A stretch of DNA of 64,000 nt from Tunturiibacter gelidiferens (GCF_014201335.1 NZ_JACHEB010000011.1:62001-126000), one strand, 5' to 3'; shown: positions 51,587-61,174, counted from the stretch's first letter. The notes: generated from the letters alone by a model not told the origin. Made by a program: numbers and translations.

Positions 51587-53923
51587 CTACTGGGTTACGG
51601 GCAGAGCGTCGCTGAGCGAGGGAGGTGCGTCTTCAGGAGCTGCACCCCAGTGTCGATCGGGAGCAGTGCCAAGGTCGAAGTGCAACGTGCCGCCGTCCGT
51701 GATGTTGTGAAAAGCGATCCAGTTTTGGGAGTGTTTGAGACCATTCAGCGTGACGTTCTGAATGTATGGCGTCGTGTCAGGATGTTCACTGGTTGTGATG
51801 GTGAAGGTCGTTCCCGGATAGGGTGAATGCAGATGCACTACGGCCTTCGAAAAGACCGGGCTTACCAGCTGATAGGCGAGGCTTGTCGGGTCCACGCTGT
51901 AGATGCCCAACATACTGAGCACAGCCCATGACGACATGGCTCCGCAATCGTCGTTGCCGGGGACGCCGTCAGGAGCGTCCGTGTAGTTTTCCTTCAGGAC
52001 TCGCCGAACCACCTCTTGCGACTTCCACGGCTGGCCGGAAAAATTGAAGACGAACGGCGCCTGAATGTCGGTTTCGTTGTAGGGGTTGTAATACTGCCCA
52101 TACCATCCAGGCGAGGAATAGTTGAAGAATTCCGTCATGGCTGCGTTGAATCGTTCTTGTCCGAATGCCTTCACCAACCAGCCGAGGTCGGCAGGAGCGA
52201 ACGACCGGTAGTGCCAGCCGGTGCCTTCGACGAATCCGTGACTATCCTGCGCGGGATTGAATCCTTGCACCCAGGTACCATCGGCATTGCGTGGGCGGAA
52301 GAACTTGTCTTCGAGATCGAAGAGGTTGCGATAATTTAGCGCGCGGTCGTACAGGCGCTGGGCGTCTGTAGTTTTTCCGAGCGCGGCCGCGAGACGAAAT
52401 AGAGACGCGTAGGCGAGTGAGTATTCCTGGGTCATCGCAACCGAGCCGTACGTCACCTTGTCGGCAGGAAGATAGTGGAGCTTGTTGATCCAGTCGATGC
52501 CTTCTTCTCCGACGTAGGGATGGCCGGGCGGAGGAGCCTCGGTGGCATCCTTCAACATGGCTTCCCAGGCAGTATGGATGTCGAAGCCGTGAAGTCCGTC
52601 AAGGTACGTCGTTGTGAGCGCGATGGAGAGCGGGCTGCCAACCATATCTTCTGTGTAGAGATTGATCTGCGGCCAGCGATCGATCCAGCCACCTTGCAGG
52701 TACATCAAGACGACAGACTGCGCCATGTCTTGCAGGCGCTGCGGCTCAATCATGGCAAGCAGAGGAATCTCACTGCGATAGATGTCCCAACCGGAAAAAT
52801 TCGTGTAGACATGGTGACCGGGAGGGACCATATGGATCTTTCCGTCGAAGCCGAGGTAGCGGCCATCGGCGTCGTCGAAGAGCGAGGGCATGAGCAGGCT
52901 GTGATAGAGCGCGGTATAGAAGACCGTGCGATCTTTTGCGGAGCTGCCTGAGACTTCAATGTTGCTTAGCTCCTTGTTCCATGCACTCGTGGCGGCCTGA
53001 CGGATGCTGGTGAAGTCGCCCTCGGGAGCTTCTGACTGCAGATTCTTATCCGCGCCTGCGATATCGACATACGAAATGCCGACCCTGGCCGTAACTGCCT
53101 GCGCATGATCTTCCGGCGCCCACGTTGCGTAGGCGCCGGTTGATTGCTCGTGGCTGGTCTGCTCGGCTGAGCGTGTTCCTGGCGCGACAGTGCCACCGCG
53201 GTCCTGGTCGTCGACCCACTTACCGAACCAGGTGCCGAAGGAAGTGAACGGCCTGTCGAACACCATCACAAAGTACACCTTGTAGGTCGGTGTCCTGTTG
53301 CAGAAGAGGTGGTTCTCGACAAAGCCTTCGATGCGGCGGTCGCCGACGACGCGGATGGACGCTGCAGCCGTGTTGTTCAGCGTATGGCTGATGGGCACCA
53401 GGATGTTGGCGACCTGGTGAGCTGGGAAGGTGAATCGCGCAATGCCGGTTCGTTCCGTAGCACTGAGCTCGGCGTGGATGCCCCATTGCAGAAGCTGGAC
53501 CTGGTAGTAGCCGGGGGACGCGCTCTCTGAGCTGTGCGAGTAAGGTGTTTGATAGTCCGAGACCTGTGTGACGATAGGGCCGGTGGTCGCGGTAAAGAAT
53601 ACATCGCCCTGGTTTGCGCATCCGACCCCGCTCATGTGGGTCATGCTGAAGCCTTTGATCCAACTTTGAACGGTGTGATAGCCATACCCATGATCTTCGG
53701 TATCTGGGCTGAGCTGAACCATGCCGAACGGTCTGACGGATCCGGGGTAGAGGTTGGCGCCATTGTCCGGATCGCCGCCAGTGCCGATCAGGGGATGGAC
53801 GCTGTCTACAGGCGGCGCGGCCGAAGGCGCGTCTTGCGCACGCGACGTGTCCATCCATAGTGTTAACAGTAAGACAAGGAGTGCCCCGGCCGCGCACGAC
53901 CAAATTTTCGTCCTTCTTCGCAT
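51587..53923 (-). CDS. GH92 alpha-mannosidase, exported
   Basis: 778 residues from ATG 53923 (AAAGGT upstream), starting with a signal peptide (CAAGALLVLLLTLWM, cleavage near SRAQ). Characteristic GH92 blocks: VHPLIGTGGDPDNGANLYPG, FSMTHMSGVGC, FSGWDIYRSEIPLLAMI, and PGNDDCGAMSSWAVLSMLGI with the catalytic acids and calcium ligands. GH92 exo-alpha-mannosidases use Ca2+ and remove 1,2-, 1,3- or 1,6-linked mannose from N-glycans and yeast mannans. It suggests that the target glycan carries alpha-mannose. Periplasmic or outer-surface action is likely. Confidence 0.94.
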   Translation of the reverse strand: MRRRTKIWSCAAGALLVLLLTLWMDTSRAQDAPSAAPPVDSVHPLIGTGGDPDNGANLYPGSVRPFGMVQLSPDTEDHGYGYHTVQSWIKGFSMTHMSGVGCANQGDVFFTATTGPIVTQVSDYQTPYSHSSESASPGYYQVQLLQWGIHAELSATERTGIARFTFPAHQVANILVPISHTLNNTAAASIRVVGDRRIEGFVENHLFCNRTPTYKVYFVMVFDRPFTSFGTWFGKWVDDQDRGGTVAPGTRSAEQTSHEQSTGAYATWAPEDHAQAVTARVGISYVDIAGADKNLQSEAPEGDFTSIRQAATSAWNKELSNIEVSGSSAKDRTVFYTALYHSLLMPSLFDDADGRYLGFDGKIHMVPPGHHVYTNFSGWDIYRSEIPLLAMIEPQRLQDMAQSVVLMYLQGGWIDRWPQINLYTEDMVGSPLSIALTTTYLDGLHGFDIHTAWEAMLKDATEAPPPGHPYVGEEGIDWINKLHYLPADKVTYGSVAMTQEYSLAYASLFRLAAALGKTTDAQRLYDRALNYRNLFDLEDKFFRPRNADGTWVQGFNPAQDSHGFVEGTGWHYRSFAPADLGWLVKAFGQERFNAAMTEFFNYSSPGWYGQYYNPYNETDIQAPFVFNFSGQPWKSQEVVRRVLKENYTDAPDGVPGNDDCGAMSSWAVLSMLGIYSVDPTSLAYQLVSPVFSKAVVHLHSPYPGTTFTITTSEHPDTTPYIQNVTLNGLKHSQNWIAFHNITDGGTLHFDLGTAPDRHWGAAPEDAPPSLSDALPVTQ

Positions 53924-54024
53924 TCGGACCTTTCTGCTGCGTAGAAAGCTAACGTTCCTCGATTCGGTTCCAACATCGAAGGAGACCGCATCATCACGAA
54001 AAGGCGGTGTCGTTGAATGCGCCG

Positions 54025-55209
54025 TCAAAACCCAACTTCTGCAAGCGCAACGGGTCTCCTTTCGCGTGCCGACTGGATAGCAGCAAACGCAACAAGCGTC
54101 GCCAGCACAGCGGCGTCGACGCCGCAGACTTCGGGGCCAATGCCCAGCATCTGATCGACGAACCGCTCCAGCGCGTGGGCATGTCCCTTGTCGGGCTCAG
54201 CTGTGAACTGGAGGACAGGATCGTTATGTGCCACTGCCTCTTCGCATGCGACACGCTTCTTGGCAAGCCAACCCGGGACGCCGCCCTCTACACCGATCTG
54301 CGGATGACGGTCGTGCACCACGGGGTAGGTTGTTCTTGCTGCAGCACCTCCGATTCCAACCGTGCGCACTTCCAGCATTTGATCGACGGCGAGATAGGCC
54401 CCATTCCCCATGAACTCATAAAGCTCTTTGCAATAGCCCATAGTGCCGTTGTTGCCGAGTACGATCGTTGCCAGCGCGCCACTCTGATAGCGGACGATGA
54501 CGGCGAGGTTAAGCATTCCCGTTGCGACAGCGGTTACCTCCGCGGGCTCTTCCGCAAGGAACCAATTACAGACGTCGGTGAAGTGCGTCATCTCGAAGAG
54601 CATGGGACCGTGAGGTGCCTGCGACTTGTCGAAGACCCAACCTTTCCAGCTGTACCAGTCATCGTTGATGCGTACGGAAACGGAGGGAACCCCATCGTCC
54701 GGAAGAGCCGGAAGATGGTCGCCTTCGCGCCGCCAGCGCCAGGGGCACGGTTGCGGATGGGTCATGTGCTGGCGGAAAATTTGTTGTGCATCGAGCATTG
54801 CGGGGCTGGCGCGGCGATTGTGGCCAACGCAAAACGGTATGCCCGCACTGATCACCACGCGCTGAATCTCGCGCATCTCTTCGAGGGTTGTCGCCAGTGG
54901 CTTCTCGACGTAGACAGCCTTACCGGCCTTCGCGGCGAGAGCGATCACGGGGAGCCGAAGCTTTTCCGTGGTCGCGAGGCAGATCATGTCAACCTCAGGA
55001 TCGTTGATAGATCCTTCGAAGTCTTTGCGAATATGCAACGCGCCAAAGACGTCCCGGCACTCAGCAAGGATGGCGTCATCGAGATCGACGCAGGTATGTA
55101 AAACCATTCTCGGAGATTGAACGATGTTAGGGATATGTTGCGCGCGAGCAACAGAGCCGCAACCGATGACGGCAACGTGCAGAGGTCGATTTTCAGCGAG
55201 GCTGGTCAC
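54025..55209 (-). CDS. Gfo/Idh/MocA-family oxidoreductase
   Basis: 394 residues. Rossmann motif VAVIGCGSVARAQHIPNI, DMICLATTEKLRLPV and the family hallmark EKPLATTLEEM (Lys for catalysis) are present; C-terminal alpha/beta domain of normal size. No signal peptide, so cytoplasmic and NAD(P)-dependent. These enzymes oxidise or reduce sugars and inositols, often at C3 or C1. In this operon it probably makes a keto-sugar from the imported monosaccharide, feeding the epimerase/aldolase steps encoded nearby. 18 bases separate it from the nitrilase gene. Confidence 0.9.
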   Translation of the reverse strand: MTSLAENRPLHVAVIGCGSVARAQHIPNIVQSPRMVLHTCVDLDDAILAECRDVFGALHIRKDFEGSINDPEVDMICLATTEKLRLPVIALAAKAGKAVYVEKPLATTLEEMREIQRVVISAGIPFCVGHNRRASPAMLDAQQIFRQHMTHPQPCPWRWRREGDHLPALPDDGVPSVSVRINDDWYSWKGWVFDKSQAPHGPMLFEMTHFTDVCNWFLAEEPAEVTAVATGMLNLAVIVRYQSGALATIVLGNNGTMGYCKELYEFMGNGAYLAVDQMLEVRTVGIGGAAARTTYPVVHDRHPQIGVEGGVPGWLAKKRVACEEAVAHNDPVLQFTAEPDKGHAHALERFVDQMLGIGPEVCGVDAAVLATLVAFAAIQSARERRPVALAEVGF

Positions 55210-55227
55210 GATGAGTGTGCTGTTCCT

Positions 55228-56175
55228 TCAGAGAATATTTTTGGCAGAGGAGCGTGTAGCCATTTCAGGGTCAAGCTGAGCAAAGTAGTCTCGGCGCGAG
55301 ATAAGACCAAACTCTCGCATAATTTCGCCGATGGAAAGGTCGACCGAGCGCGACTCCACAAAGAAAAGGCAATTCGACTGATCGAAACGAACGCGGACTT
55401 TGGGGCCGTAATGCCGCTGCAGAGCCAGAATTTTTTCCCCATTGAAGTCCGCGAAGAGGCTTACCGCATCGAAGTTGATCTTTGCCTGCTGCATCGGCGA
55501 ACCCAAGCTGGCGCGCAACGTCTCCGAGCGGAAGCCGCCCGCCGCGAGCTCCTTGCCATCACGATCGAGGATGCGACTCCAGGGCGAATAGGCAAGCACG
55601 AACGGAACACCATACAGAACTGCGCAAGAATCCAAGAACGCTCCTGCCGGTGTCATGCTGGGGATGACAAAGAGATCCGCTCCAGCCTCCATCTGCGGAT
55701 CGAAGACGCTGTTGGGGAAGTAGACATCAATGCAGATGCCTCCGCCCAACGTAAGACCCTCCCAACGAAGCGGCGTATTGTGCGCGGGCTGAACGCCGGC
55801 CAGGCGCTCGCCCGTGGCGGGAACCTGCTTCTGATAGAAGCCGAGCTCAGATCCATCACGTGAAAGCAAATAAAATCGGTTGGCAAGACTTGCCCCATCG
55901 CGCACCAACAGTGGAAGCACAAGCGATATCCGATGTTTAGCCGCGGCTTCGCGGAGAATGGCTGTCTCAGTTCGCCAGTCCTCGAGAGCGAAATGTTCAG
56001 GAGGAGCGTCGTGTGCAGATCGATGCAGCAGGTTGACCGTCTCAGGCAGCACGGCCAAGTCCGCCCCCTGTACGGATGCGGCTTCAACCCAGTGGGCGGC
56101 CTCGCGAAGCACTGCCTGCAAATCGGCGAAGCCCTGGTCGCTGAGCGCGATTGTCGCAATCGTCTTCTCGTTCAT
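55228..56175 (-). CDS. Nitrilase-type carbon-nitrogen hydrolase
   Basis: 315 residues from ATG 56175. The Glu-Lys-Cys triad is visible: VLPETVN (Glu45), FYQKQVPATGE (Lys116) and GGGICIDVYFPN (Cys148). The superfamily hydrolyses nitriles, aliphatic amides, N-carbamoyl or N-acyl groups. It is cytoplasmic. Its place inside a glycan operon, between the oxidoreductase and an aldolase, is unusual and suggests an amide or carbamoyl group on the sugar substrate or on a catabolic intermediate. Confidence 0.9.
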   Translation of the reverse strand: MNEKTIATIALSDQGFADLQAVLREAAHWVEAASVQGADLAVLPETVNLLHRSAHDAPPEHFALEDWRTETAILREAAAKHRISLVLPLLVRDGASLANRFYLLSRDGSELGFYQKQVPATGERLAGVQPAHNTPLRWEGLTLGGGICIDVYFPNSVFDPQMEAGADLFVIPSMTPAGAFLDSCAVLYGVPFVLAYSPWSRILDRDGKELAAGGFRSETLRASLGSPMQQAKINFDAVSLFADFNGEKILALQRHYGPKVRVRFDQSNCLFFVESRSVDLSIGEIMREFGLISRRDYFAQLDPEMATRSSAKNIL

Positions 56176-56263
56176 GGCACCTACTCGGTCTGCTGGTTGC
56201 AATCGCGCTCGCAGTACGATTGAAAGTTATCAACGACAGGATCTGCGAGATGACCCCGAATCG

Positions 56264-57316
56264 CTAGGACAACCAACGGTCCAGGTGCTCTGCGACGAAT
56301 TGATCGTCATTCAACAAAGGATACGCTGCATAGACTCGATCGATCTCCTCCAACTGCCCCGACGAGAGCGACTCGTGGGGATCAAGACAAGCGCGGTTAG
56401 CGAGGAGCCCCTGTCTGCGCAGAACTTCATGAATGCCGGGGATGCAGCCGCGAAACTCATGTCGGGCATCAAAAATGGCGGCGTTGGCGTCGGTAATCTC
56501 AGCACCTCGTGCCAGCACAGTGTCGAGCCGCGCGCGGTTGCGCTTCACTTCCTGAACAGTCTGCAGCAGTTCGACGGCTCGGCTCGTCCACACGGCCCAT
56601 TGACCTAGCAAGCCTCCGACAAAGTGGGCAGTGCGATCGCCAAAGCGAAATTCGGTAAGGAGGTCGGCAACAATGTTGTCATCGTTCCCGGTGTAGAGGG
56701 CGATCTCGTCGCCGCGACCGCTGTGTGCGACCGTGCGCAGAACTTCCATTGTTTGATACCGGTCGAAAGAGGCCACCTTGATGGCGACGACGGATTCAAT
56801 CTCTACAAACTTTTCCCAGAACGCAGCATTCAGCGGACGCCCGCCAACAGCCGGCTGCAAGTAGAAACCGATGATGGGGACATTGTCGCCAACAGCCCGG
56901 CAATGCTCGATCAGTTCCGCATTGGAAGCATCAGCGAGAGCGGCTAAGCTCAGCAGGCCGCCGTCGTAACCAAGTTTGCGGATCGTGGCAGCTTCGGCGC
57001 ATGCTTGGCGCGTGTCGCCACAGATCCCGCCAATCTTGGCGAGTCGCTTGCCCGTGCGGTGTTCGAAGGCGCGCACTTCCTCCATTGCAAGTTCGAGCAC
57101 CGGTTCGAAGAGTCCGACGTTGCTGTCTCGAATCCCAAACTGCGTTGTGTGAACCCCAACGGCTACGCCACCGCTGCCTGCTTCGCAGTAGTAACGAGTC
57201 AGCGCGTTCTGGCGTCGCTCATCGAGACGGAGATCCTCTGTCAAAGCCAGAGGGTGTGCGGGGATCACTAGACCCTGCTGCAGGAGAGCGCGAAATTCCT
57301 GGGTGCTATCCGACAT
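56264..57316 (-). CDS. DapA-family aldolase/hydratase
   Basis: 350 residues, longer than the usual 300 of dihydrodipicolinate synthase. The Schiff-base Lys180 in VVAIKVASFDRY and Tyr152 in IIGFYLQPA are conserved. The substrate loop near residue 50 reads GGVAVGVHTTQF instead of GGTTGE, so it is not a lysine-pathway DapA. Relatives cleave or dehydrate 2-keto-3-deoxy sugar acids and sialic acids. Its ATG overlaps the stop of the epimerase gene by one base (TGATG). Likely role: splitting the keto acid derived from the glycan sugar. Confidence 0.88.
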   Translation of the reverse strand: MSDSTQEFRALLQQGLVIPAHPLALTEDLRLDERRQNALTRYYCEAGSGGVAVGVHTTQFGIRDSNVGLFEPVLELAMEEVRAFEHRTGKRLAKIGGICGDTRQACAEAATIRKLGYDGGLLSLAALADASNAELIEHCRAVGDNVPIIGFYLQPAVGGRPLNAAFWEKFVEIESVVAIKVASFDRYQTMEVLRTVAHSGRGDEIALYTGNDDNIVADLLTEFRFGDRTAHFVGGLLGQWAVWTSRAVELLQTVQEVKRNRARLDTVLARGAEITDANAAIFDARHEFRGCIPGIHEVLRRQGLLANRACLDPHESLSSGQLEEIDRVYAAYPLLNDDQFVAEHLDRWLS

Positions 57317-58341
57317 CAGAACTTTCCATCCGTAACTTGAAACTTGGTTGCTTTATTCAAGGTCGTGCCTCCGGACTCCACCCAGATGGCGACCGCCTCG
57401 ATGAGTTGATCCGCGGTCACTTCGGGATATCCCAGTGCGGCATGACAGGCGCTTGCGTTGTTGAGCAGCGCGACCCCCAACGACTCGCCGCTGAAGAACG
57501 CCTCGCGATCGAAGCGTTTTGCGAAAAACTCCGCTACTCGACGAACCTGGATTGTTTCAGGTCCGGTCACGTTGAGACTGCGTGCCGGTGAAGTACAAAG
57601 CTCCAGTGAACGCATTGCGTACGAGTTCGCATCGCCCTGCCAAAGCACGTTCACCGCGGGCACAGAGAGATTCACCGGTTTACCCGCGTAGACCTGCTGC
57701 GCGATGTCGACCAGCACGCCGTATCGCAGATCGATTGCATAATTGAGCCGGAAGAGGAGACAAGGCGTCTGATACTGTTTGGAGTAATACTCGAATACAC
57801 GCTCGCGGCCAAGACACGACTGAGCGTATTCCCCTCGCGGGGCCGGCGCATCGGTTTCCACGCAGCCGCCTTGCTCCGGGGTGACGAATGGATAAACGTT
57901 CCCGGTCGAGAACACGACAATGCGCGAATCGCGGTACTGCTCCGCCACGTGCGCTGGAACGATGGTGTTCATAGCCCACGTAAGCTCAGGATCACCAGCG
58001 GAGCCGAACTTTCGGCCAGCCAGAAACAGCACATTCGGCACGCGCGGAAGTGCTTGAACTTTGGCGGTGTCGAGGAAGTCGCAGTTAAGGGTCTCTACGC
58101 CCGCATCGCGAAGTTCAGCGACGGCACTGGCAGACTGGAAGCGCGAGGCAGCCAGAACACGCGCGTTGCTGCCTGCTTCACGCAGGGCCAAATGGAGACG
58201 CTTGGCCAGAGTGGGGCCCATCTTTCCGCCAGCCCCCAAAACGATCGTGTCTCCCTCGATCCGTCGCGCAAACGCGATGTCGGCGGCATTCGGCTGTGTC
58301 AGCGATCGATCGAGTTCTGGCTCCGATTTAGGCGAAATCAT
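57316..58341 (-). CDS. NAD-dependent epimerase/dehydratase-like protein (atypical SDR)
   Basis: 341 residues from ATG 58341 (a GTG at 58359 is possible). The N-terminal nucleotide motif is IVLGAGGKMGPTLAKRL, followed by FSTGNVYPFVTPEQGG. The active-site Tyr is in GEYAQSCLGRERVFEYY, where the usual YxxxK has Cys in place of Lys. That makes normal SDR catalysis doubtful or shifted to another residue. It may act on a sugar or bind NAD(P) in a redox step. Translationally coupled to the DapA-like gene; a 154-base gap upstream holds a possible regulator site. Confidence 0.82.
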   Translation of the reverse strand: MISPKSEPELDRSLTQPNAADIAFARRIEGDTIVLGAGGKMGPTLAKRLHLALREAGSNARVLAASRFQSASAVAELRDAGVETLNCDFLDTAKVQALPRVPNVLFLAGRKFGSAGDPELTWAMNTIVPAHVAEQYRDSRIVVFSTGNVYPFVTPEQGGCVETDAPAPRGEYAQSCLGRERVFEYYSKQYQTPCLLFRLNYAIDLRYGVLVDIAQQVYAGKPVNLSVPAVNVLWQGDANSYAMRSLELCTSPARSLNVTGPETIQVRRVAEFFAKRFDREAFFSGESLGVALLNNASACHAALGYPEVTADQLIEAVAIWVESGGTTLNKATKFQVTDGKF

Positions 58342-58495
58342 CGGTAGGGAATACTCCACATGAGGTTTTGGGACAAAATTCTCTCACCTCTGCGTTGGTT
58401 GAGATACGGTTGATAGTTTCGAAATGCGAACACCGTGTTTGAATAACGGATAAAGAGTATTAGGCGGCTGTCTGCCTGTCAAGCACTCGGAGCAT
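58342..58495 (-). promoter_or_regulatory. Gap before the epimerase gene with an IclR-like half-site
   Basis: GTTTCGAAATGCGAACA at 58416-58432 closely matches the right half of the palindrome at 61207-61239 (GTTTCGTAATGCGGAACA), with one substitution and one missing G. It may be a second regulator site giving the epimerase-to-GH94 genes their own promoter. Confidence 0.4.
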
Positions 58496-60304
58496 TCAGC
58501 GACGCAGCCACACCGCTGCCTGCGCCGCTTGTTGATAGGGCACGCTCCAGTACTCAAGGGTGTTCCACTCAATGGCCGTCGACTCTTCCAGATAGGGTGT
58601 ATCGTCCGGCCGTCCGATGAAACCGACAACCATAGCTTCGGGCAATTGGGGTACGCGGAACGAATATCCTACGGGTTGACGATAGCCAATCCCCGTAAAG
58701 AGTGAATGGTTGCACATGTTGTGTCCTAGGCACCAGTGCAGCAGTCGTTCGGCCGCCGGACGCCATTGTGGTCGGTCGAGCAGCACAGCCCCCCGCGCCA
58801 GCAGGTGAGCGTGCGCCATCAGCACGGAACTTGTTCCGTGCACGATGCCCTGCGCGTTGAATGGGTGCATGAACGTGCGGATCCCATAACCCGCTCCGGC
58901 ATCGCGAAAGAGCTGGCGCTCGGGATGTGGAGGATTCGGATAGACGCCGTAGGGAGTCAGCGAAAATGGATTGCTGGTGCTGTCGGCAAGCAGATAGCGT
59001 TCCACGTATTCAATCACTGCTGTACGTGCCTGCTCCGCGAGCGCATCGGAATCAAATCTCGAACGCAACTCCCAGAGCCGCAGCAGTGCGAAGGCTGGAT
59101 CGGCGGCGAAGGCGATCGACCGGAAAGCATCTTTGGCTGTTTCCTCTTCGAGGAAGAAGCCGGCAAGTCCGTCTCTGTGCATCACCTGCCGGTCGAGCAG
59201 CCGTTGCGCAACCGCGAGTAGTGGGCCAGAATCATCAGCAGCTTCGTGAAGAATCCGCATCTCCAGCCGAGCACGCAATTCTGCTGCGAGGAACAAGGTG
59301 CGTCCATCGTGTCCGCGCCGAGTGCCGTAGTCGGCGGCGCGCTTTGCCATGGCGGCGCACTCCCGTGCTTCGTTAGCCGGCAGATGCAGGGCCGCCCGCG
59401 CCTGCATCTGCACGAAGCTCCACTGCACAAGCGGGTTGTAAGTCGTGCGGATCGTGCGCTCATCGCCGGAGCGTGCGATGTTGTCGGTCCATCGGTTATC
59501 GCTGGCGTCGCCAAAGCAGCCCGGATGATTCTCAAACCACCAATCGTGTTCGTAACTGAGCTTACTTCCTGCAGGAGCGCGTCCACCTGCTACGTCTTCG
59601 TGAACTTGTCCAGAGGCTGCAATCATGTGATGAAAGAAGCGATTGCCCCAGCGTAGCTCCTCCAGCAGCGCGTCCGATGCATAGCCTCCCCGCCGAAGAT
59701 CTTCTTCGCAGTGTTCGCGGATGCTCAAGAGAGCTTCGATGTGCGGCAGCGTGAAAGCAAGCCATTTGCGAAAATCCCCTGCATCGTGCCAGCCGCCGGT
59801 CGCATCATGCGGTGAGCCATCAACATCCAGAATCCCGTCATCGAGATGACATGCGGCATGCACGCCAAAGATCGCGCAGCCACATCGCTGTGCTTTCAGG
59901 AACGTAAGATAGCCAAGGATGATGCGATCGTATAAGCGCTCGCGAATGGCAAACGGTGGAGAGATCTGGCTGTCAGTTTCAATCTGGTAGCTGCCTGGCG
60001 TGGTGAAGTTGCTGAAGTCTGCCTGCCATAACCTGCCCCAGCGAGTGTCTGTGCGACGCAATTCGCCCTTGTAGAACACAGCGCTGGAGGGAACTGGCTC
60101 GAGCCGTCCCTTCATCAGGTCGTAGGGTGCAGGGAAGCGCTCGGAAAAGCCCGTCAGACGTGGAGTTTGGCGAGGCAGGCGGAGACAATTCTGGCGAAGA
60201 AAAAAAGGCAGCGTGTCCGGGAGATCCTCGGCGCCCTCTGCAAGCAGCGTGAGGGTCTTGGGGCTATTGGGCAGGTACCCGAGATGACTTAAACTGAGTC
60301 GCAT
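58496..60304 (-). CDS. GH9-family glycoside hydrolase without signal peptide
   Basis: 602 residues from ATG 60304. An N-terminal Ig-like domain (LSLSHLGYLPNSPKTLTLL, then PGSYQIE) precedes the (alpha/alpha)6 catalytic domain. GGWHDAGDF at residues 170-178 holds the nucleophile-activating Asp pair of GH9. NAQGIVHGTSSVLMAHAHLL and LEYWSVPYQQA close the protein, the latter with Glu at the general-acid region. GH9 are inverting beta-glucanases; some cytoplasmic members are exo-beta-glucosaminidases or beta-glucosidases. With no export signal, action on an imported oligosaccharide in the cytoplasm is likely. Confidence 0.84.
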   Translation of the reverse strand: MRLSLSHLGYLPNSPKTLTLLAEGAEDLPDTLPFFLRQNCLRLPRQTPRLTGFSERFPAPYDLMKGRLEPVPSSAVFYKGELRRTDTRWGRLWQADFSNFTTPGSYQIETDSQISPPFAIRERLYDRIILGYLTFLKAQRCGCAIFGVHAACHLDDGILDVDGSPHDATGGWHDAGDFRKWLAFTLPHIEALLSIREHCEEDLRRGGYASDALLEELRWGNRFFHHMIAASGQVHEDVAGGRAPAGSKLSYEHDWWFENHPGCFGDASDNRWTDNIARSGDERTIRTTYNPLVQWSFVQMQARAALHLPANEARECAAMAKRAADYGTRRGHDGRTLFLAAELRARLEMRILHEAADDSGPLLAVAQRLLDRQVMHRDGLAGFFLEEETAKDAFRSIAFAADPAFALLRLWELRSRFDSDALAEQARTAVIEYVERYLLADSTSNPFSLTPYGVYPNPPHPERQLFRDAGAGYGIRTFMHPFNAQGIVHGTSSVLMAHAHLLARGAVLLDRPQWRPAAERLLHWCLGHNMCNHSLFTGIGYRQPVGYSFRVPQLPEAMVVGFIGRPDDTPYLEESTAIEWNTLEYWSVPYQQAAQAAVWLRR

Positions 60305-60355
60305 GCTCACCACTATGCATGATCGGGATCCGATCGTGCTATCGCCGCCGGCGAT

Positions 60356-61150
60356 CTACGGCCATGTTCCCATGCTTCGCCCCGCTCCATTAGGGCCAAG
60401 CTGTAGAGACGCTTTACGCGCAGCATCCGTGACCAAGGCTGAGATCGTGATTTCATTTTCAGGAGAAAATTCTCCGAGCGGGAGCGTAAGGCTGATAGCA
60501 GCCGCGGGGCTGTTTTCCTGTCTACCCACACCTGCGGCCAGCACCCAGTAACCCGGCAAAAGCTCCTCCACGTTGCGTGCGTAGCGCATCTTCCTCACCT
60601 GCGTAATCTCCTGTTTCATCTTTACGATCGAGGTGATGGTGCTGCTGGTGTATTTTTCCGCGCTCTTCGCCATGATGCGCTCGACGTCTTCCTGCGACAT
60701 GCCCGCCAGAAATATCTTTCCGGAAGCGGTGGCGTTGAGTGGCCGGCGCAAGCCCACATCCGCGAAAGCATGGGGCGCACCGGAGTATCCGACGGAATGG
60801 ATGAACAGCACGTAGTCCTGGTCCAGCACGCCAAGTTGCACCGTGCCCGGTACCTGGCGAGCGAGCTCCTGCATAGGAAAAAACGCGGCCCTGTAGATGG
60901 GGGAATGGCGAAGATATCCGGAGCCGACCCATAGCGCATGGCTGCTGAGCATGTATCGTCGGGTCACTGGCTCCTGGACGATGAGATTCGCTTCGATGAG
61001 AGTGGTGCAGAGTCGATGCGCGGACGCCTTTGGAATTTCAAGTTTCGCAGCAAGGTCGGTGAACGACAGTTCAAACGGTTCCTCGGCCAGCAATTCCAAA
61101 ACTTTGAGGCAACGCAGCGTGGAGCTCATGGCCGTGGATGCCTTCTTCAT
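60356..61150 (-). CDS. IclR-family transcriptional regulator
   Basis: 264 residues. The N-terminal winged helix-turn-helix (STLRCLKVLELLAEEPFELS, FTDLAAKLEIPKASAHRL) is followed by the IclR effector domain (QLGVLDQDYVLFIHSV, LRRPLNATASGKIFLA, GYWVLAAGV). IclR proteins sense small organic acids or sugar acids. It is divergent from the TonB-dependent receptor and the first gene of the minus-strand glycan operon; the palindrome at 61207-61239 is its likely operator, controlling both directions. Confidence 0.92.
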   Translation of the reverse strand: MKKASTAMSSTLRCLKVLELLAEEPFELSFTDLAAKLEIPKASAHRLCTTLIEANLIVQEPVTRRYMLSSHALWVGSGYLRHSPIYRAAFFPMQELARQVPGTVQLGVLDQDYVLFIHSVGYSGAPHAFADVGLRRPLNATASGKIFLAGMSQEDVERIMAKSAEKYTSSTITSIVKMKQEITQVRKMRYARNVEELLPGYWVLAAGVGRQENSPAAAISLTLPLGEFSPENEITISALVTDAARKASLQLGPNGAGRSMGTWP

Positions 61151-61174
61151 GTAGCAACACTCTCACGATATGTC

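Noticed and set aside
53924..54028. Longer N-terminus of the GH92 protein
   Set aside because: It would place about 35 residues before an evident signal peptide and overlap the end of the upstream gene.
54007..55101. 364-codon plus-strand frame opposite the Gfo/Idh/MocA gene
   Set aside because: No recognisable domain; the minus-strand gene has clear Rossmann and EKP motifs.
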